Assembly (NCBI RefSeq): GCF_964340395.1
Contig: NC_135569.1
Location: 15,189,519 to 15,253,518, forward strand
Origin: Glandiceps talaboti
Lineage: Eukaryota; Hemichordata; Enteropneusta; Spengelidae
DNA: 64,000 nt
Reading direction: 5' to 3'
Within the stretch, counting starts at the first letter, position 1, and every line of letters begins with the position of its first letter. A model generated the notes under the pieces. That model was not told the DNA's origin. It made no database searches and saw only the letters and a list, made by a program, of their open reading frames with translations. This document shows, in pieces, positions 33,701 to 49,300 of this stretch. Position numbers and translations under genes: made by a program.

Positions 33701-36700
33701 TGAGCAAGGGGCTTGATGTTTGCTTTCAAAATTCTAGGGTTATTTGCAATGTGTTACTAGGGTTTCAGGAATATTGTAACAAAAGGTGTGAAGGTTGTGT
33801 TTGATTCATGTTTTATGTACAATTTATGTTAGACAAGAAGCAAAGGCTGGTTTCAAATAAAATATTCATTTTAAATTCTACCAACAGTTTTGATTGTACA
33901 CAGGCTTAAGTCTTCACTTGTGTTTTCAAAAAGAATAAAATAATAGTGGAAATAAAAAGTACTGCTATAAGAGTAAAAGTCAAAGGATAAAAAGTCTGCT
34001 AAAAAGATTGTATAAAAATCTGCAACAGGGTACTGAAATGAAAACATTGTAATGAAAAAAATATTTAGCAGTACTGGTGTAAAGATAATGAAGAAGAATG
34101 ATAAACACTAGAGGGAATCTAAAAATCTCTGACCGGAAAAGTTTGGGACATGTACAAAAACTTAAATCTGTACTAGCTGTAACTGGGGTATTATTCATTT
34201 GATCAGACAACCTCCAATATATAGCCTTAAAATTGTTAAAAACCAATAATTAGACATCGTATATGTCAAATAGAGATCTATTTTATCTATAAGTAGTATT
34301 ATAGTAATAAGTTAAAATTGTGATCCACAGGTGCTGATTTTTGGGTGCGGACCCAAAAATGAATTTAATTGCCAATGGATGATATAGTGCATCATACTAC
34401 CACTGCATACTACATATATGTGTACTGTTACATATATGTTTATTGGCAGGTGATTCAATATTTTTCATGATGTACATAAGTTATGATAAGTCAATATATT
34501 TGACAAAAAAGTTTGTTTTTTTAAAACTTTGCAGTTGCAGCTAGTGCAGCTGTAATATACAGGTAGCATTTGCTGAAAAAGTAAAAAAATAGGGGGGGGG
34601 GGCTGTAAACAGTGAAAAGTGTCACTTCATCTTGAACTACCTCTTGACAGAGATGGTAGTTAGGTGGGTCACATGCATGTAGGGTAAAGGTGGGTTAATT
34701 TGACTTTTCGTACAGTGGATGCGATAAATATTCTGATTCAGCGTAAACACTTTTTATTTGACTACAAACATCAATTTTGGTAAGATACTACCTCCAACAA
34801 AATTCCATGCAACCCTCCAAGCGCTACATATTGTAGATTCACTATACTTTGAAATAAACTTTAGATAGAAATCTCTTTTGTTCAAATTTAAGCTACCCAA
34901 ACTTTCATAGAAGCCAGGGTGCTTGTATTTGATTGAAGAGGAACAAAGACCATGACATCTGAGCTGCATTTATAGGGGACACACAAAAGTATTTTGCACT
35001 AATCCTGCATTAATCTCTATAAAACTATACATCTAAAGCAAATTGTAGGAAGTACACAAAAGCTTCACACCTCTATAAACAATATAACCTCAGGATTGTT
35101 TGGGCAAGGGTTCAAAAGGTTTGAAGGTCCTAACTTTGTTTACTTCCCATGATGCCTCAGTCCACTTTACAAGAGGGCTATTTTGAGCCATGATAATTGC
35201 CTGTTTTTGTAGCGCTGTTTTAGAGGCCATGTGATGCAGGGTTGATGACTTTTCTGTGCTTTTGAAAGCCATACTATAAATTAAGGCGGGTGAAAAAAAA
35301 TTGTTTGTTTCCGATAACATGGCCCCCAGAATATAGGTTAGGTAGGTTGGGATTTGATTTTATTGTATTTGATTTGATTTGAGTTGATTTTATTTTATAT
35401 TTCCTTTTTAAGTGTATTTATTATTGAAATAGATTGCTTCAACTCAAAATCAAACAAAGTGTCAATCAGAATACCTCATCTGTGATAGTTTTATGAATTG
35501 TACAAACATCATTGGGGAAAGAAAACTGACCTGCATGAAGGTCAAGAAGACAAAGAATTTCTTATCTTTTTGTTTTAAATGTTTAAAACAAATGTTTAGG
35601 GTCAGCAGCTTAAACTAGGAATACTAAGATCGAGCAGGTTATCGGAAACACACATGCAGAAACTGACATCAACTTAAAAAGATATCATAAAACTGTTCTT
35701 CCAATTTGTAATGGCTGTATATCTGATGAGAAGAAACCAATAACACAAAGACCATATAGAAAACAATGGAAAACATAACTACCTGAACTGTACACTATAC
35801 ATGAAAAAAGAAAATTAAATTAAAAATCTACCTACCCCACCTATTCTAAAATTGAGCATAATCAGAACCACACAATTTTTTGTTGCGTAATGATGACAGT
35901 ATTTGGCTGTAATGATGATGATGACGATGATGATGATGACGATGATGATGCGAGAGTAATAGTACTGAATTCATCAATTGAGTGTATATCTCATCACTGA
36001 CCTTAATTAAGTTAATATCTCTGTAACAATTATTATTTCTGACCATGTTTAAATTCAGACTGTGTTTTCACTCTAATCTGTATCTGTCTGTTTGTTAGCA
36101 GAATAAAATATCTAAAAATATTCTAGGTTGAACTATGTGGAAAGATTACTTACAAGGCAATGACTAATTGCTTAGATTGTTGTTGAAATCAGATTCCAGA
36201 TCTTCAAGTGTTCCAAGAATATTTTGAAGGATTCTTTATCATCGGGAGATGAATTAGTGAAAAATTAATCAGTAATGAAGGAGAAATGTTGAAAAATTCC
36301 ATTTCAGTATCAATAATAAAATGATGAATACAGTAATAGAATTGGCTTATTAGTGGAATTGATCAGCATTGGCATATCATGATATATTCCCCTATATTGA
36401 GTGTTCTCTACTAGTTGATTCTGCCCCTCCCCTCTTATGGTGACATCTGGATTAAACTAACAAATATGCCATAAGCCAAAAATGAAAAAGAAAAAAGTTG
36501 TTACAGACAAAAATGGTTTATTTCTGTCCTTGCTTTTATAGTGAAATTTGAAATCAAGTAAAACTGACTGAAATTTAATAAAATAACCAAATACCAGTAA
36601 TGCATTGAGTATAAAATACCTGTAAGTGAACAGTTACTATTTAGGAAAGCAGTATGTGGTGCTGTCTAGTATTAGTAATGCAAAAAAAATGTATGCTATG

Positions 36701-39700
36701 GGTCAAAAAAAAGAAGAAGAAAAAGTGGGTTTTCTAACTTCTTGTGAACACCAAATTTTGGTAGTGCTTCACATGAATTATTGCTGCATCAGTATGTCAA
36801 GTTAACTTAGAGGGCACACTAAGTGTAAAATGTAATGTAAATTATAACCTAAGGTTGAGCTCATTTTCTTTCAATTTATGAATAACATGAATTTGAAAAA
36901 ATTCCAAGGAAATTGGTAAAATGTAAAGTTTGTTTGATAACATGTATTTGATTGAAAATACTAAAGATATTATTATCGCCAATCTTGTGTTATTCGTGTT
37001 CTTGAAGTTCCATAATTAATAATTGTTGATACAAAAGTTGTGACCTCATACTGACAATGAATTCATCTCCAATTATTGATTTTTTTATTTCAGTAGTTGT
37101 GAACTTAAAGTACCCTAATCAGGTTTATAAATTTACCTCAAGTACATACGTTGTAAGACCTAAAAAAAAATTGTTTGGTTCCAGTTACCAGACCCCACAT
37201 AGTTTTTCACACCGACCCTAAACTTTTTTAAAAGTATTTTAGGGGAAAAAAAATTGTGAAGTCTTGCAAGAAATAATGGATGTGGAAACTGACATCAACT
37301 TAAAACGACAACATAAAACTGTTCTTCCAATCTGTAAATTGTAATGGCTGTATATCTGATGGGAAGAAACCAATAACACAAAGCCCATATGGAAAACAAT
37401 GGAAAACATAACTACCTGAACTAGACACTCACATGTGGAAAAATATATATCAAAAAATAAAATAAAAAATCTATACCTACCCCACCTATTCTAAAATTGA
37501 GTGTAATCAGAACCACTTAATTTTTTGTTAGGCCTATTAAGTCTTGCACTTTAAGTATCCAATGCAAAACTCAGACATAAACTCAATTCATGATTGCTGT
37601 TAGCGTGAGGAGTCTACACAATGAGAAATCTTTCAGTCTCTCGAAACCTCTGACTGTAAAATGCATTCATGGGTAGAAATTAGAATGCCAGTACACTCCA
37701 TTAATAGCAGAGACTATTAGAGCTCCATGGCACCCATGGCTGTATGATTGATACAGTTGATGTAAACAAAAATACAGAATGCAAATGTTATGTAATGATG
37801 ATGTTTACTGCAACATATCTGGCCATGGATGATATGATGAACTTTTGATATCGTGTTACAGTAGAAATTAAGAATTACATTACATACGTTTAAAATTCCA
37901 ATGTTTTATGATTGATTTAGCGTACTTATATTTTTATGTAAACCAACACAATACATGTGATGGTATGATGATCATGGTAACTTTTACTCAGTGTTTTTGC
38001 CAAGGTTTGGAAACCCAGTAACAGAAAGGGAGACAAGAGTAAAAATGGCAGTGTTTCCCCATAGAGTCTATGGTGAATTTTGTTTGGGATTCCAGGTAAA
38101 ATGACTCAACCCCAGAAGATTTTACATATACTTAGCAACTACTTTTAATACTGCAACTTATCTGACCTGGGATCTAGCCATGGATGATGTTATACTTGAT
38201 TTTTTGATACTGTGCAATGATTATAATAATTATTTAGCCTACTAGGTGTAAATTTCCAATGTTTTATTATGTTTATATAAACCAAAACACAGAAAGAATG
38301 CCAAATGTTATGACTATAACTTATCTGGCCATCATGGATGATGTTATACATGATGAACTTTTGATATTGTGCAATATGATTAATAATTATCTAAGTTTTA
38401 AATTCCATGGTTGTTTGATGTTTAATTTATGTAAACCATTAGTAAAAAATGTATGCTGATGTTATAATGATTCCATATCTTAATTGCCATGATGTTACAC
38501 ATGATGCTCCTTTGATAGTGTATAATTAATAATGATCTAGGTGTCAATTCTAAAAAATATTTTATGATGGCTCGTATAATATAGAACAGAATGCATGCCA
38601 ATCTGGAAATGCTATGATGCTAACTACAACGTATCTGGCAATGGATGAACTTTTGATACTGTACACTTAATAATGATCTAGGTGTCAATTCTAATGTTTT
38701 ATTATGTTTATGTACACCAAAACACAGAAAGAATGCCAATGTTCTGATGCTTACTATAACTTGCCATGGGTGATGTTACACATGATGAATTTTTGATACT
38801 GTATACTTAAGTTTTAGGTGTCAGTTCTGTTATGGTTTGGAGATATAACCTAGTTATATTGTCACCGATCTGCTGATATAAGAATACAAAATAAGCTAAA
38901 TCTTGTTGTTTCTTTAGCTTCAAATTTTGGAAATTGAACATTCAAGAATTAAAAAAATAGAGCTGATAAAATATAAGTATATACCAAGTGAATGTCCATA
39001 CCTTAATTGTTCATTGATAATTTTTAAGTTTATGACTTGTGTACATTGTGAGGCTCATCTGGCTCTTTAGGCCAAATAAAAAAATTGTTATGATTCTCAT
39101 TGTACATGCCTCTAAGGCCTAAAAAAATTGTGTGGTTCCGATTAAACTCAATTTTAGAGTAGGTGGGGAAGGTAGTTTTTTTGGTTTTGTTTTTTGTTTT
39201 GTTTTTCATTCATGTGTGAGTGTCAAGTTCAGGTAGTTATGTTTTCCATTGTTTTCCATATGGTCCCTGTGTTATTAGTTTCATCCCTGGTGTACAGCCA
39301 TTACAGATTGGAAGCACATTTTTATATTGTCTTTTTTATATTTATGTCAGTTTCCACATTCACTATTTCTCGTGAGACTTCACAATCTTAGTTATTTTAT
39401 TACTCGAATATGTAAAAAAAAAAAAAAAAGTTTAGGCTTAGCAGTGAAAAACTAGGTGACTGGGTGAGGTCAGGTATCCAGAACCATTTTTTTTTTGGAG
39501 GGGGGGGGGGGGGGGGGGGAGGGGCTTATAGTAAATTTTTTGTTGTATATCGAAATGATAAAAGAATGAATCACCACATTTAAGAGTAAAAGAAACACCA
39601 ATTTTAATTTGTCACAATAAATTGTTATACTTTATAGTGACATGCTGTCTAAAAAGGACATGTCACACGTACCTGGTACTGCTCACTGCATGTATACCAA

Positions 39701-40603
39701 TTAATAATGTTAATCTGATTTCTCTGTCAGCTAAGGTATAAGGTCAACACATGATTACAACTAATAAGTGCTAATGGTTGATACTTATTGTGAATAGCCC
39801 CATTGCTTAGCTTTAATGTTGTCAAAGTTGAAAGTTTATATCTGGAGTTGTTAATTAGTAACCTAGCCAGTTTACTACACTGTCAAAATACATCGTATCT
39901 GGTCATACCTCCTAGTTCTCACATTCTCCCGCTTGTCGTTAGTACATTGATAATGTGTCAAAGCTGATGGTAACGGATTGAAAACTCTTGTCTAATTGTC
40001 GATCACAGTGTGCAGTCCCTTCAACCATGGCAACTTAGCCAAGACTATCATTATTGAAATGAATCAGTATGTAAATATAAATATGTCACAACATCATATA
40101 TTAATTAGATTTTCCTCAGTGGTAACCATTCATTAAATTTTCTAATGTCCCAAATGTATTTAGACTTAGAATTAATATTTTATATGTACCAATGATTATA
40201 TTTGCATTGATTTGCATGTATATATTTGTACTAGATATTGGCAATGCTGTGCAATAACGAATTTACAGTATTGCATACCTGTATGTAAATGAGTATGCTG
40301 ATTTTTACGACATTTAATTTCAAATACATGTAATAACAGAACCACATGCTGTGCGAGTGCCAGTGTAGGTATCTGCATTCGTGCTTGTGATGTCTTCTGC
40401 TGTGAAAGAAATTTAAAAAGTATAACATTACCACCACTAATTAGGCTACAATTTTATTTTTGACAGGTATAGCCAATTTTTTGTAGTTATTTATTGCTAA
40501 CAATTTCATTTTTTTAATTTAAGATATAACATATGCCTAGAGAGAGTAACAAGTGAAGAAATTAACAATTTTACCTAAAAATTAACACATATTATAGCAA
40601 CAA

Positions 40604-40639
<36 letters not shown>

Positions 40640-43322
40640 ATGGTTAGTAAAAAAAAGGGGGGGGGGGCTAGCACAAATTAAGCTAAGGTACAATTTTGGG
40701 TGTAATTTTGCTGCTTATGGGTACTCTCAGTATTAAATAGGTACCAAACATTAGTTGCACCAGTGCATATACATGCTAGTGTTATTTGTACTGCATATGT
40801 AGTGCGATACCCAAACAATTATTGCATACCTGCATGCAAATGATATGCAAATGAGGGCACAATCGTTTGTTTTATATACAAAATCACCTGATCGCACAAT
40901 ATCATTTTTACACAATTGTGCTTTTTCAGAGAAGTCTATGTAATAATAACAGAACCCCATGCCATGTGTGTTCCAGGGATACCGTTGCATCTGTGCTGAC
41001 AGCATTTTCTGCTACACTTCCACTCGCCATGCTCATGAAAGCAAATACCCTGAATACACCATACTTGCATTCTTGTGGCATGGGGTTCTGTCTAGTATTC
41101 GACTGTTTGAATGAAGTATACTTTTATCATCACTTTCAATTGGCTGAACTCAAACAAGGTATCAAAACATGACTTATTACTCTCGCAAATGAAGCTCTTA
41201 AATTAAAAGATAGACATGACATGTTGATACAACAGTGATAAGCTATATTGAATGTGCTGGTATATTAGTTTAATTAATTGTCTCAGTAGGGTGGTTCTCT
41301 GAAACTGCTATAGTTCGATAAACCTGCAGTTTACTGTTTTAGGACTTCTGATGTTTACACTATCTTGATCACATGATCACTAAATTTGCACTATAGAAAA
41401 ACCACTTTCATTAGTGTAATCTACCACATACAACACCACAAAGTTTTACTAGTATTATGTCTTAAATTGAAGCGCCAATTACCAGATTACCAGAATGATA
41501 TAATTCAGTGACATAATTTGGTAATGATACGTTTAAATAAATATTGAGTATATTCATACTGTATATTATGCTTTCAACTACTCTATAAATGTTAGAAGAT
41601 AATTGTAAATCTTAGAATTGTGTAAATTAATTGTCATAGAAGGTATGCATCAACATTAATATTTTAGTATTAGAAATTATGATAATTATGATATCTAATA
41701 TAGTTTTATCAAGGCAAGTATTTCCACTTGAGCAAAGGTCTTTTCAACTCAGCTTGTGGCACCTTCAAATATACCACTTCAAAAAATGAGAAAATTGTAT
41801 TGAAAAGATAAGATTGTTATACAGATTATAAAAGGATGTCTGAGGAGCGTGATTATTTGGACAAATAGACGTAATATCAGATACTTAAATAATGGATGAG
41901 ATTTACTTAGTACCTCATTTGATGAATAAATCTTAAACTCAACATCAATTACACCCAAAGACAGGCAAGCATTAACAAGTGGAACCTGTTACAAACAGGG
42001 AAAGTAAATAAATGAATTGGATTAATAACAATTGACATGTAGCATGTTGAAAGTACAGATGTTTTGATAAGAACAGTTTTGTGTCCTCTTTACATATACA
42101 CGAAATGCCAGGGAACTTGAAATTTGTTTGTGGATGTGAACTACTACAGTTGAAATGATGTATGCTTGGTTTCACTCATGCAGTATATTTATTACACACC
42201 CTGAGACAACTTCTAATGCAAAAGAAACAATTACATAGGTGCTGTGCACAGTGGGATGTAGAAGCAGTCAAGTTGCAATGTTGATTATCAGTTAGAAAAT
42301 AAACAATTGCAGTCGTTAAAATCATCAAGTCCATGCGTGTGTAATGTTTTCATTAAAAGCATGTTTCTACTGCACTGTGAAAGAATAGTAATGTTTATCA
42401 GTGTTCAATGTGATTGGGCACTATAGTGTCCTGCTGTGTTTATTATGTGTCTCTGTTATTGGTAGTCTTGAGTTGAAATATGTCTTTCTTTGTCTTGTGT
42501 TAGAAAACATATTGTCCCATGAGGGGAAACTCCACACCTACATCATTTTAGCTATATGTAAAAAAAAAAAAAGCCATAAAACTGTTCTAATCAAATTATA
42601 AAATGCACTACAAAATTAAAAATCTCTTTAGTTCCAATGTTGTGCTGTGCCAAGTGTTTTAATCAAATTCATTTATTTATTTATTTTCCTTGTTTGTAAA
42701 CAAGCTCTGTTTGTAAATGTTTTCCTGTCACTGATGTACTGTAGTCATTGAAACAGACCTACTTTTCTAGAAAACAATTAAGTCAGATAAGCCTCACTAG
42801 GCTTGCAAATACTTGAAATCATTTGAGTGAGTGCTTGCCAGTGGGTAACGCTACAGACTTGTAGTGACTCACTTTTAAATTGCATTATTCGTTGTCTGCC
42901 ATTTTGTCCCCCCCCCACACACACACACCCACACACCCAAAGAAAAAGAAGAAGAAGAAGAAGTGATTAGGGTGTTCAATTTGTTTAGAATAGTGGGGGC
43001 TAATGGGAGGGGAAATGTACTGATGAAAGTGGGTGTATCTGTGTCAGTCTGTCTACGTGACAAATTTTACTACATATTTCACTCAGGAAGCTTTTGGTTA
43101 TCTCTTTGAAATTTAAAAAAATACATGCAATTAACTCTACCACTGAGGGAGTATTTCCTATTGAACCTTTTTTTTTGTATTTGTCAGCTGCCATGAATAG
43201 CAGTGCAATTTGACCAGTAGTCAGTTTGAATATTTAGAAATAAACACGTCACATATCTGAAGATTTTATGTGACAGTCCATAATGCATGCTTCTTAAGTT
43301 AATATTTATTTATTTAATTGAT

Positions 43323-43391
<69 letters not shown>

Positions 43392-43394
43392 TAT

Positions 43395-43435
<41 letters not shown>

Positions 43436-46241
43436 AATTAGTTTATTTATTTATTATTTATTTGATTGATTGGTTGGTTTATTGATTGATAGACTGATTG
43501 ATCGATTGATTAATTAGTTTATTTATTTATTCATTCATTTATTTATTGGTTTATCAATTCATTTTCATTTACATATTCGTTTGTTTGTTTGTTTGTTTGT
43601 TTGTTGTATCGTCAATAATTATAGTTGCTAGACGTGTTGTGTACTCAGTACATCATATTTAACCTTCTATTTTCATTCCCTGGATCTCATTTATTTGTGA
43701 GCAATGTTCAGAATTATTGTCAGTCATCACTTTAATTACAGTATAAACTGAAATTTATTTCACCAGAAAAGAAATATATATACACAGCCTGTGAAAGGAA
43801 AAACATTTCTAGTAAGGTTCATGGAAATAGTTCCCTAGGAACTAATGAAAGTCCATGGAATTTGGGTAATATTTCCACGTATGCACTCTCTGACATCATG
43901 TCACTCTTGAGTGCAATATGTGTGACTGTAATAACGCTCTAAATCAACTGTACATCCAGGGGATACATAGCAGGTCTTGACTCATTTGTCACTGACAGTT
44001 CCAGCTGTACAGTTTAATGCTTATCAGCTATATAGCATAAAAGACTGTATAACTGTCATGGGTATAAATGACTGGATTTCAATCATTTTTGAAAGGTGTA
44101 CCTTGGAATGTTTTTACAAGAGAGCTATACTCAGAGACAGAAAAACAAAGTTCTGTAGTTCAGAGCAGGAGATGTCACAAGGGTGGAGGCGGGATGGGGG
44201 TGCAGTGGATGGGAAGAGGAGGGGGTGGTGCTAAGAAATTACAATAGTGCAAAAATTTACATCCTCCTTAGCTTGTTCAGGGAGAATATTTTATTTTTAA
44301 TAACGGTAGGCACCCCAATACAATTTTTCATTCAGGTGAGCTAGTAGCTACCACATGTACACATGGTAATTTAGATGTTGCATGACTGTATACTATGTCT
44401 AGCCAGGAATCCATATTCAATTTATGTCTGCCACATCCAGGCTTTAGACAGGACAGTAATTAAGGTTATTCTAATCTGTCTTGCTAATTGATTGCATGAT
44501 TGCTATGTACCAACCATTTCATGTCACGCTTCTATAAATAACTAACATGTTCAGATGGTTTTGCTAATTGAGGGCAGTAATTTAGTACTAAGGAAATGTA
44601 CTCAAGATGAGTTCTTCACATATATATGCATACATTCACTCAGGTAACTTTTCACAAATATTGTTGTATGTAAATGATGCATTAGGCCAAAAAAAAAAAA
44701 AGAAATGTTTCTGGTCATGTCTTTTTTCCAAAAACGGTGCGACGACGCGATTTTTTTTTTTTTTTCCCCTCCCCTTCAATGTTAATATATATACATCACA
44801 CACTATTCAGTGTTCACATATCACATATAGTGTTCAGTCAGTGATCATGGGCCTGGGCCCTGGAGAATTTTCTCTTTCTTCTGAGTCGTTTTGGTTTGGT
44901 TGCATAGCAACCACTGCAGGTTGGGTAGATGTTGTAAGGATAATTTGGAACGATGGGGGTCGATCAACCAAAGAGCATCTCCTAAAATGTTGACAAATTG
45001 GTCGCCAAGTGATCTGCTGTTAAAATCCCATCCGGGGTTCTGTCCCTGCAACCATCGTATCATATCATTGTGCAGTTTAAAACGTGCGTTTGGTCGGTCA
45101 AGCTGTCGTTGTTTTGGCCACGTTTTTTTTTCTAGCACCACCCATCAACAGTTGAAATGCATTCTGCACTGGTACTGGTCTCGACTCTTTCTGAACATCA
45201 CCAGTTAAATTAAAGGTGATAAACTTTCCAAACTCGATGACCGCAGACATTGTCACTGATAATGGTATCGTTTGAAACTGGCTGGTGATTGACGTACTCA
45301 CGCTACTTTCCACGGGAAAGTCAGCATACGCTGGCTCCAGTACAATTCTATCTCCAGTATTCAGAACACCCCTGCTCATTATGGAACAGCCTTAGTAAGG
45401 TCACATTTGGCGATGCGTCGACAAGGCCAAACGTAATCTGAACTGAGATTAACATGTCAATAGGTACGTGAATTAGGTCTGACAGCCATTTTGGGTAATA
45501 CTTGTACCCTGCAATATTAAACATTCCCTAACACCCGTGCGCGATGTGTGTGCATTCATCTTGATGAGTGATGAACTGTGGGTAGAATGTTATGAGAAAG
45601 GGGTATGAAGCCCGCCACCAGTGGCCATTTTCAATTTTTGAACAAGCTCAAAAAGCTAGCTTGCCGCCAGATCGGGAAAAAAAAGGAGTGACGCGCTGGT
45701 GTTGAAGTGACGCGCGCGCTGACCAGAAACATTTCTTTTCTTTTTTTTGGCCTTATGTGGGTTTTTTTATTTTCATTTTTTTTTTTAAATGTTTAGTGCT
45801 GTAAATACAAAGGCAACTCAACAAAAGATATAGATATAATGCAGAATACATGCATACAAATAATTTGTTGGTGAATCAATTTTGACCAAAATAAACTCAG
45901 TTTACCATAAAGTTAATATATTAATAAGTGGAGAGATCACTACTGAGATAGATGTCCAGCTTGTCATTAATTCTTGCAAGATGCAATTTTCTTAAGAAAT
46001 ACAATTTCTTAAGAAGTAATTAATACAACTCATAATTTAATAGTTGAAACAAATAATTTTGTGTGATTTTCCACTCTCTCTTAAATTAGATAGGTTCTTA
46101 AGTCTTGTATAAATTCTATTTTGGTGCCCAGGAATTACTGGAAAAGAAATAATAGAAAATAGCAAAAACTAATTCTGAAATTGAATATTGAAGATTTTGA
46201 TTCTTTAATTATCCAGTAAATAAACAGACAGATTATCTAGA

Positions 46242-46309
<68 letters not shown>

Positions 46310-49300
46310 TAGATGGATGGATAGATGGATAGGTGGGTAGATAGATAGAGCGAGCGAGCGATAGACAGATAGCCTGGTTATATGAATTCACACATTATGG
46401 ATTCTTGTACAACTCAAATTATTGTAATCACAGTCTTGTGTGGATCAATAATTTCCCGTTCTGTTTTTTTTTTTTTTAAAGAAATCTAAAACAGAGAAAG
46501 CAAACAAAGACAAGGGTGCACTTCCTGTCAGATCACTTACTGATAGTGAGTATGACGATATTTTCAATGCTGTGTTGAAGCGAATGGAACAGGATACAGG
46601 TAGGACAGAGTTTTATTCATCACCACCTGCAATCAAACTGACTTAAATTGCTTTTCACCAATTTAGTTGTCTAACTTCAAACTCTGCTTCATCATGTACT
46701 CTGACAGCTAAGTGTTTATATAATACAACTCATCTAGTTGTAGTTGCATGGACTCAGTGGTCTTAGTGCCCCAAAACAAACTAATTACAAATTTTTGACT
46801 GAATACTATGGCAGAAGCCGCAGAACCAAATGATTTGTTGGTGCTTAGTGTCGCACACTCTGAGTATGTGCACTGTTTTTTGGTGTTCTCTGCAGCTGAA
46901 TTCACTCATGAAAGTTTAGCAGAAAACACTGCAAGTACAAGACAGTGTAAATACCCTGAGTATATACACACTGTCACTCACATGGCTGTTCTGTTAGTGT
47001 ATCCGATCATCATATGAAACTGCAATTTTGCAAAAGTGCTAGTGTGCATTTGAATGATTCTGTGTACATGTAAATATGTTCATCGCAGTGCACTGTAATA
47101 TAAATACAGTTAGTATATATGTGTGTGTGTGCTGATGTAAGTAGTGACTGCTGTAATTCTTCTATGACACAGACAGACTTTATGAACAAAGATGAAGTGT
47201 ATATCCTGATAAGGCAAAAAAAAAAATTGTTTCTGGTCAGTGCGCGCATTACTTAAGTACCCCAGTGTTGGTCAATTTTGTGTGTGTGTTTGTCCAGCCC
47301 ATGCACTCTGCAGATCCATTGGGAAACACAAAAGTAACCCTCCCTACTTCAGGGAAGATAACTGCAGAGCCAATCATGAACAAGCAAATGACATCTGCCC
47401 CAACATACACACTTGCTCTAAAGTACTAAATACAAAGAACTGTAACTCCCATAAATAGTAAATTGAGTGACAAGTTTGCTGAGAATTTAAAAAAAAAAAC
47501 AACAACAGAACGCATCTTTGCACCATTTTAGACAAACTGTCCTGGCCAGAAATGATTTTTTTTTTTCTTGGCCTGATGGTCCTAGTCCAGGCTGTAATAA
47601 GTTGTCACATTATTTTATGAAAAATATGATTTCTGACAATGACTAAATTTGAATGAAAGTCTTTTTATCTTTCATGCTAACTCATAGAAAATGTTATTTT
47701 GCTTAATATTAGATTAGCTAATTGGTGTTACACAATTTTTGAAACATTTTTTTGATGTGCAAATAACAGGTACATTAATTATTGCTGTTTTCAGGTGTTG
47801 TAGATGATAGTGAAGTGGGTGTTAGGATAGATAATGAAGAGAACAGCATGCATACTGGTAGAGAAGACCGAGAGGAAAATAATGATGTGGCTGATCACCA
47901 TGACAACATGGATGGAGAGGAAAGAGAGCCAACAGACAATAGAGTTGTTGAGGAACAAAATAATGGTGACGATGTACAACTCCCTGAAGAGGATATGATG
48001 TATGTCTCATTACTGCTATAATGCCAACTATTTTTAAAGGACAGCTTTGGCTTAGAATCTCTTCTCACCTCTAGCTCAATGAGGAGCTGACAGGGATGAT
48101 GTAATTTCAAACTCAAATGAAGCCCCACATAGTCATTAACATCATGACTGTTAATCAATAAAAGAATTCTGTCCTTAGTGTTGGGGTGGGGTGGGGGGCA
48201 GTTTCATAATGTCCAAATAAGATTTACATTAAATTTTGTGATATTAGCATGCTGCTTTTACATTGTTTACATCATTGTAACTGTTGGGAAGGTATTCATT
48301 TGCATGAACAACCTTTGGTTCAGTATTTTGCATTGAGCCAGACTTTGTGAAATGAGATCTCATTTTGAGGTCACCAATAGCCTCTAAACTGTTATGTAAT
48401 GGGGCACTGTATTGAACCTCATGATGTGTGAATGCTTGATGTAGGTACACAGGGTATGTGCATGCATGCATTCATGCTTGTGAAATTTTCTGCCTCTTTC
48501 TTGCTTCACTCATTAAAGTATGACTACAGATAACACCAAAATGATAAGTACACGATCATTGGACCTGAATATGCCACTATGGCACTCATACGTCATCAGT
48601 TTCTGTGATATGTGCCTATATGTACAATACATATCACAAGTTTGTGTTCCATATGAGATTATGATTATACTTTCAAAAAGCCATATTCCAGTTACCACCT
48701 TGAACTTCAAAACACTTTCAAAAGAGTAATGCTGGAAGTCGCCACAGATGAGAAGAAATGACTAACATCGCATAGCAGTACAGCAGTTAACACAATGTGG
48801 TTAAAACAGCCCTGTGAGTTCCTAAAATTAGTGTAAACAGACTTTTTTGGACTAGTTGATAATTGTTAGATTTACTCACACATTAGGAAAGGATATTTTT
48901 TAACAGAAGCTATAGTACTCAACCATGATGCTCACTTCTTGGTACATGCGCTAGAGGTGAATTCTAAATAGCACTCCTAGTGGTCAAACCATATAATCTT
49001 TTGTTTTTCTGATGCTATATATGACATGTTCTGTAGAACTGGTGATCTGGAAACTCCCTGCATGAGTGATATCTCACAGAAAACACCACCAAGACCTTCC
49101 AAACTACCATCCAAGAAAAAGAAGAGAGCATCGCAAGAGAAAACAACAGTTGGACAACCTGCTAAAGAAAGAACACCGAGAAAACTAGATTTTCAAAGTA
49201 AAGGAAAGGAAAAGAGAGGTGAATATAAATTAAAAGAAAAGTCGTCAGACTTATTTCTGCTGTCTACTTAAATATGATTTTTCTGTGATAAAATAACACC

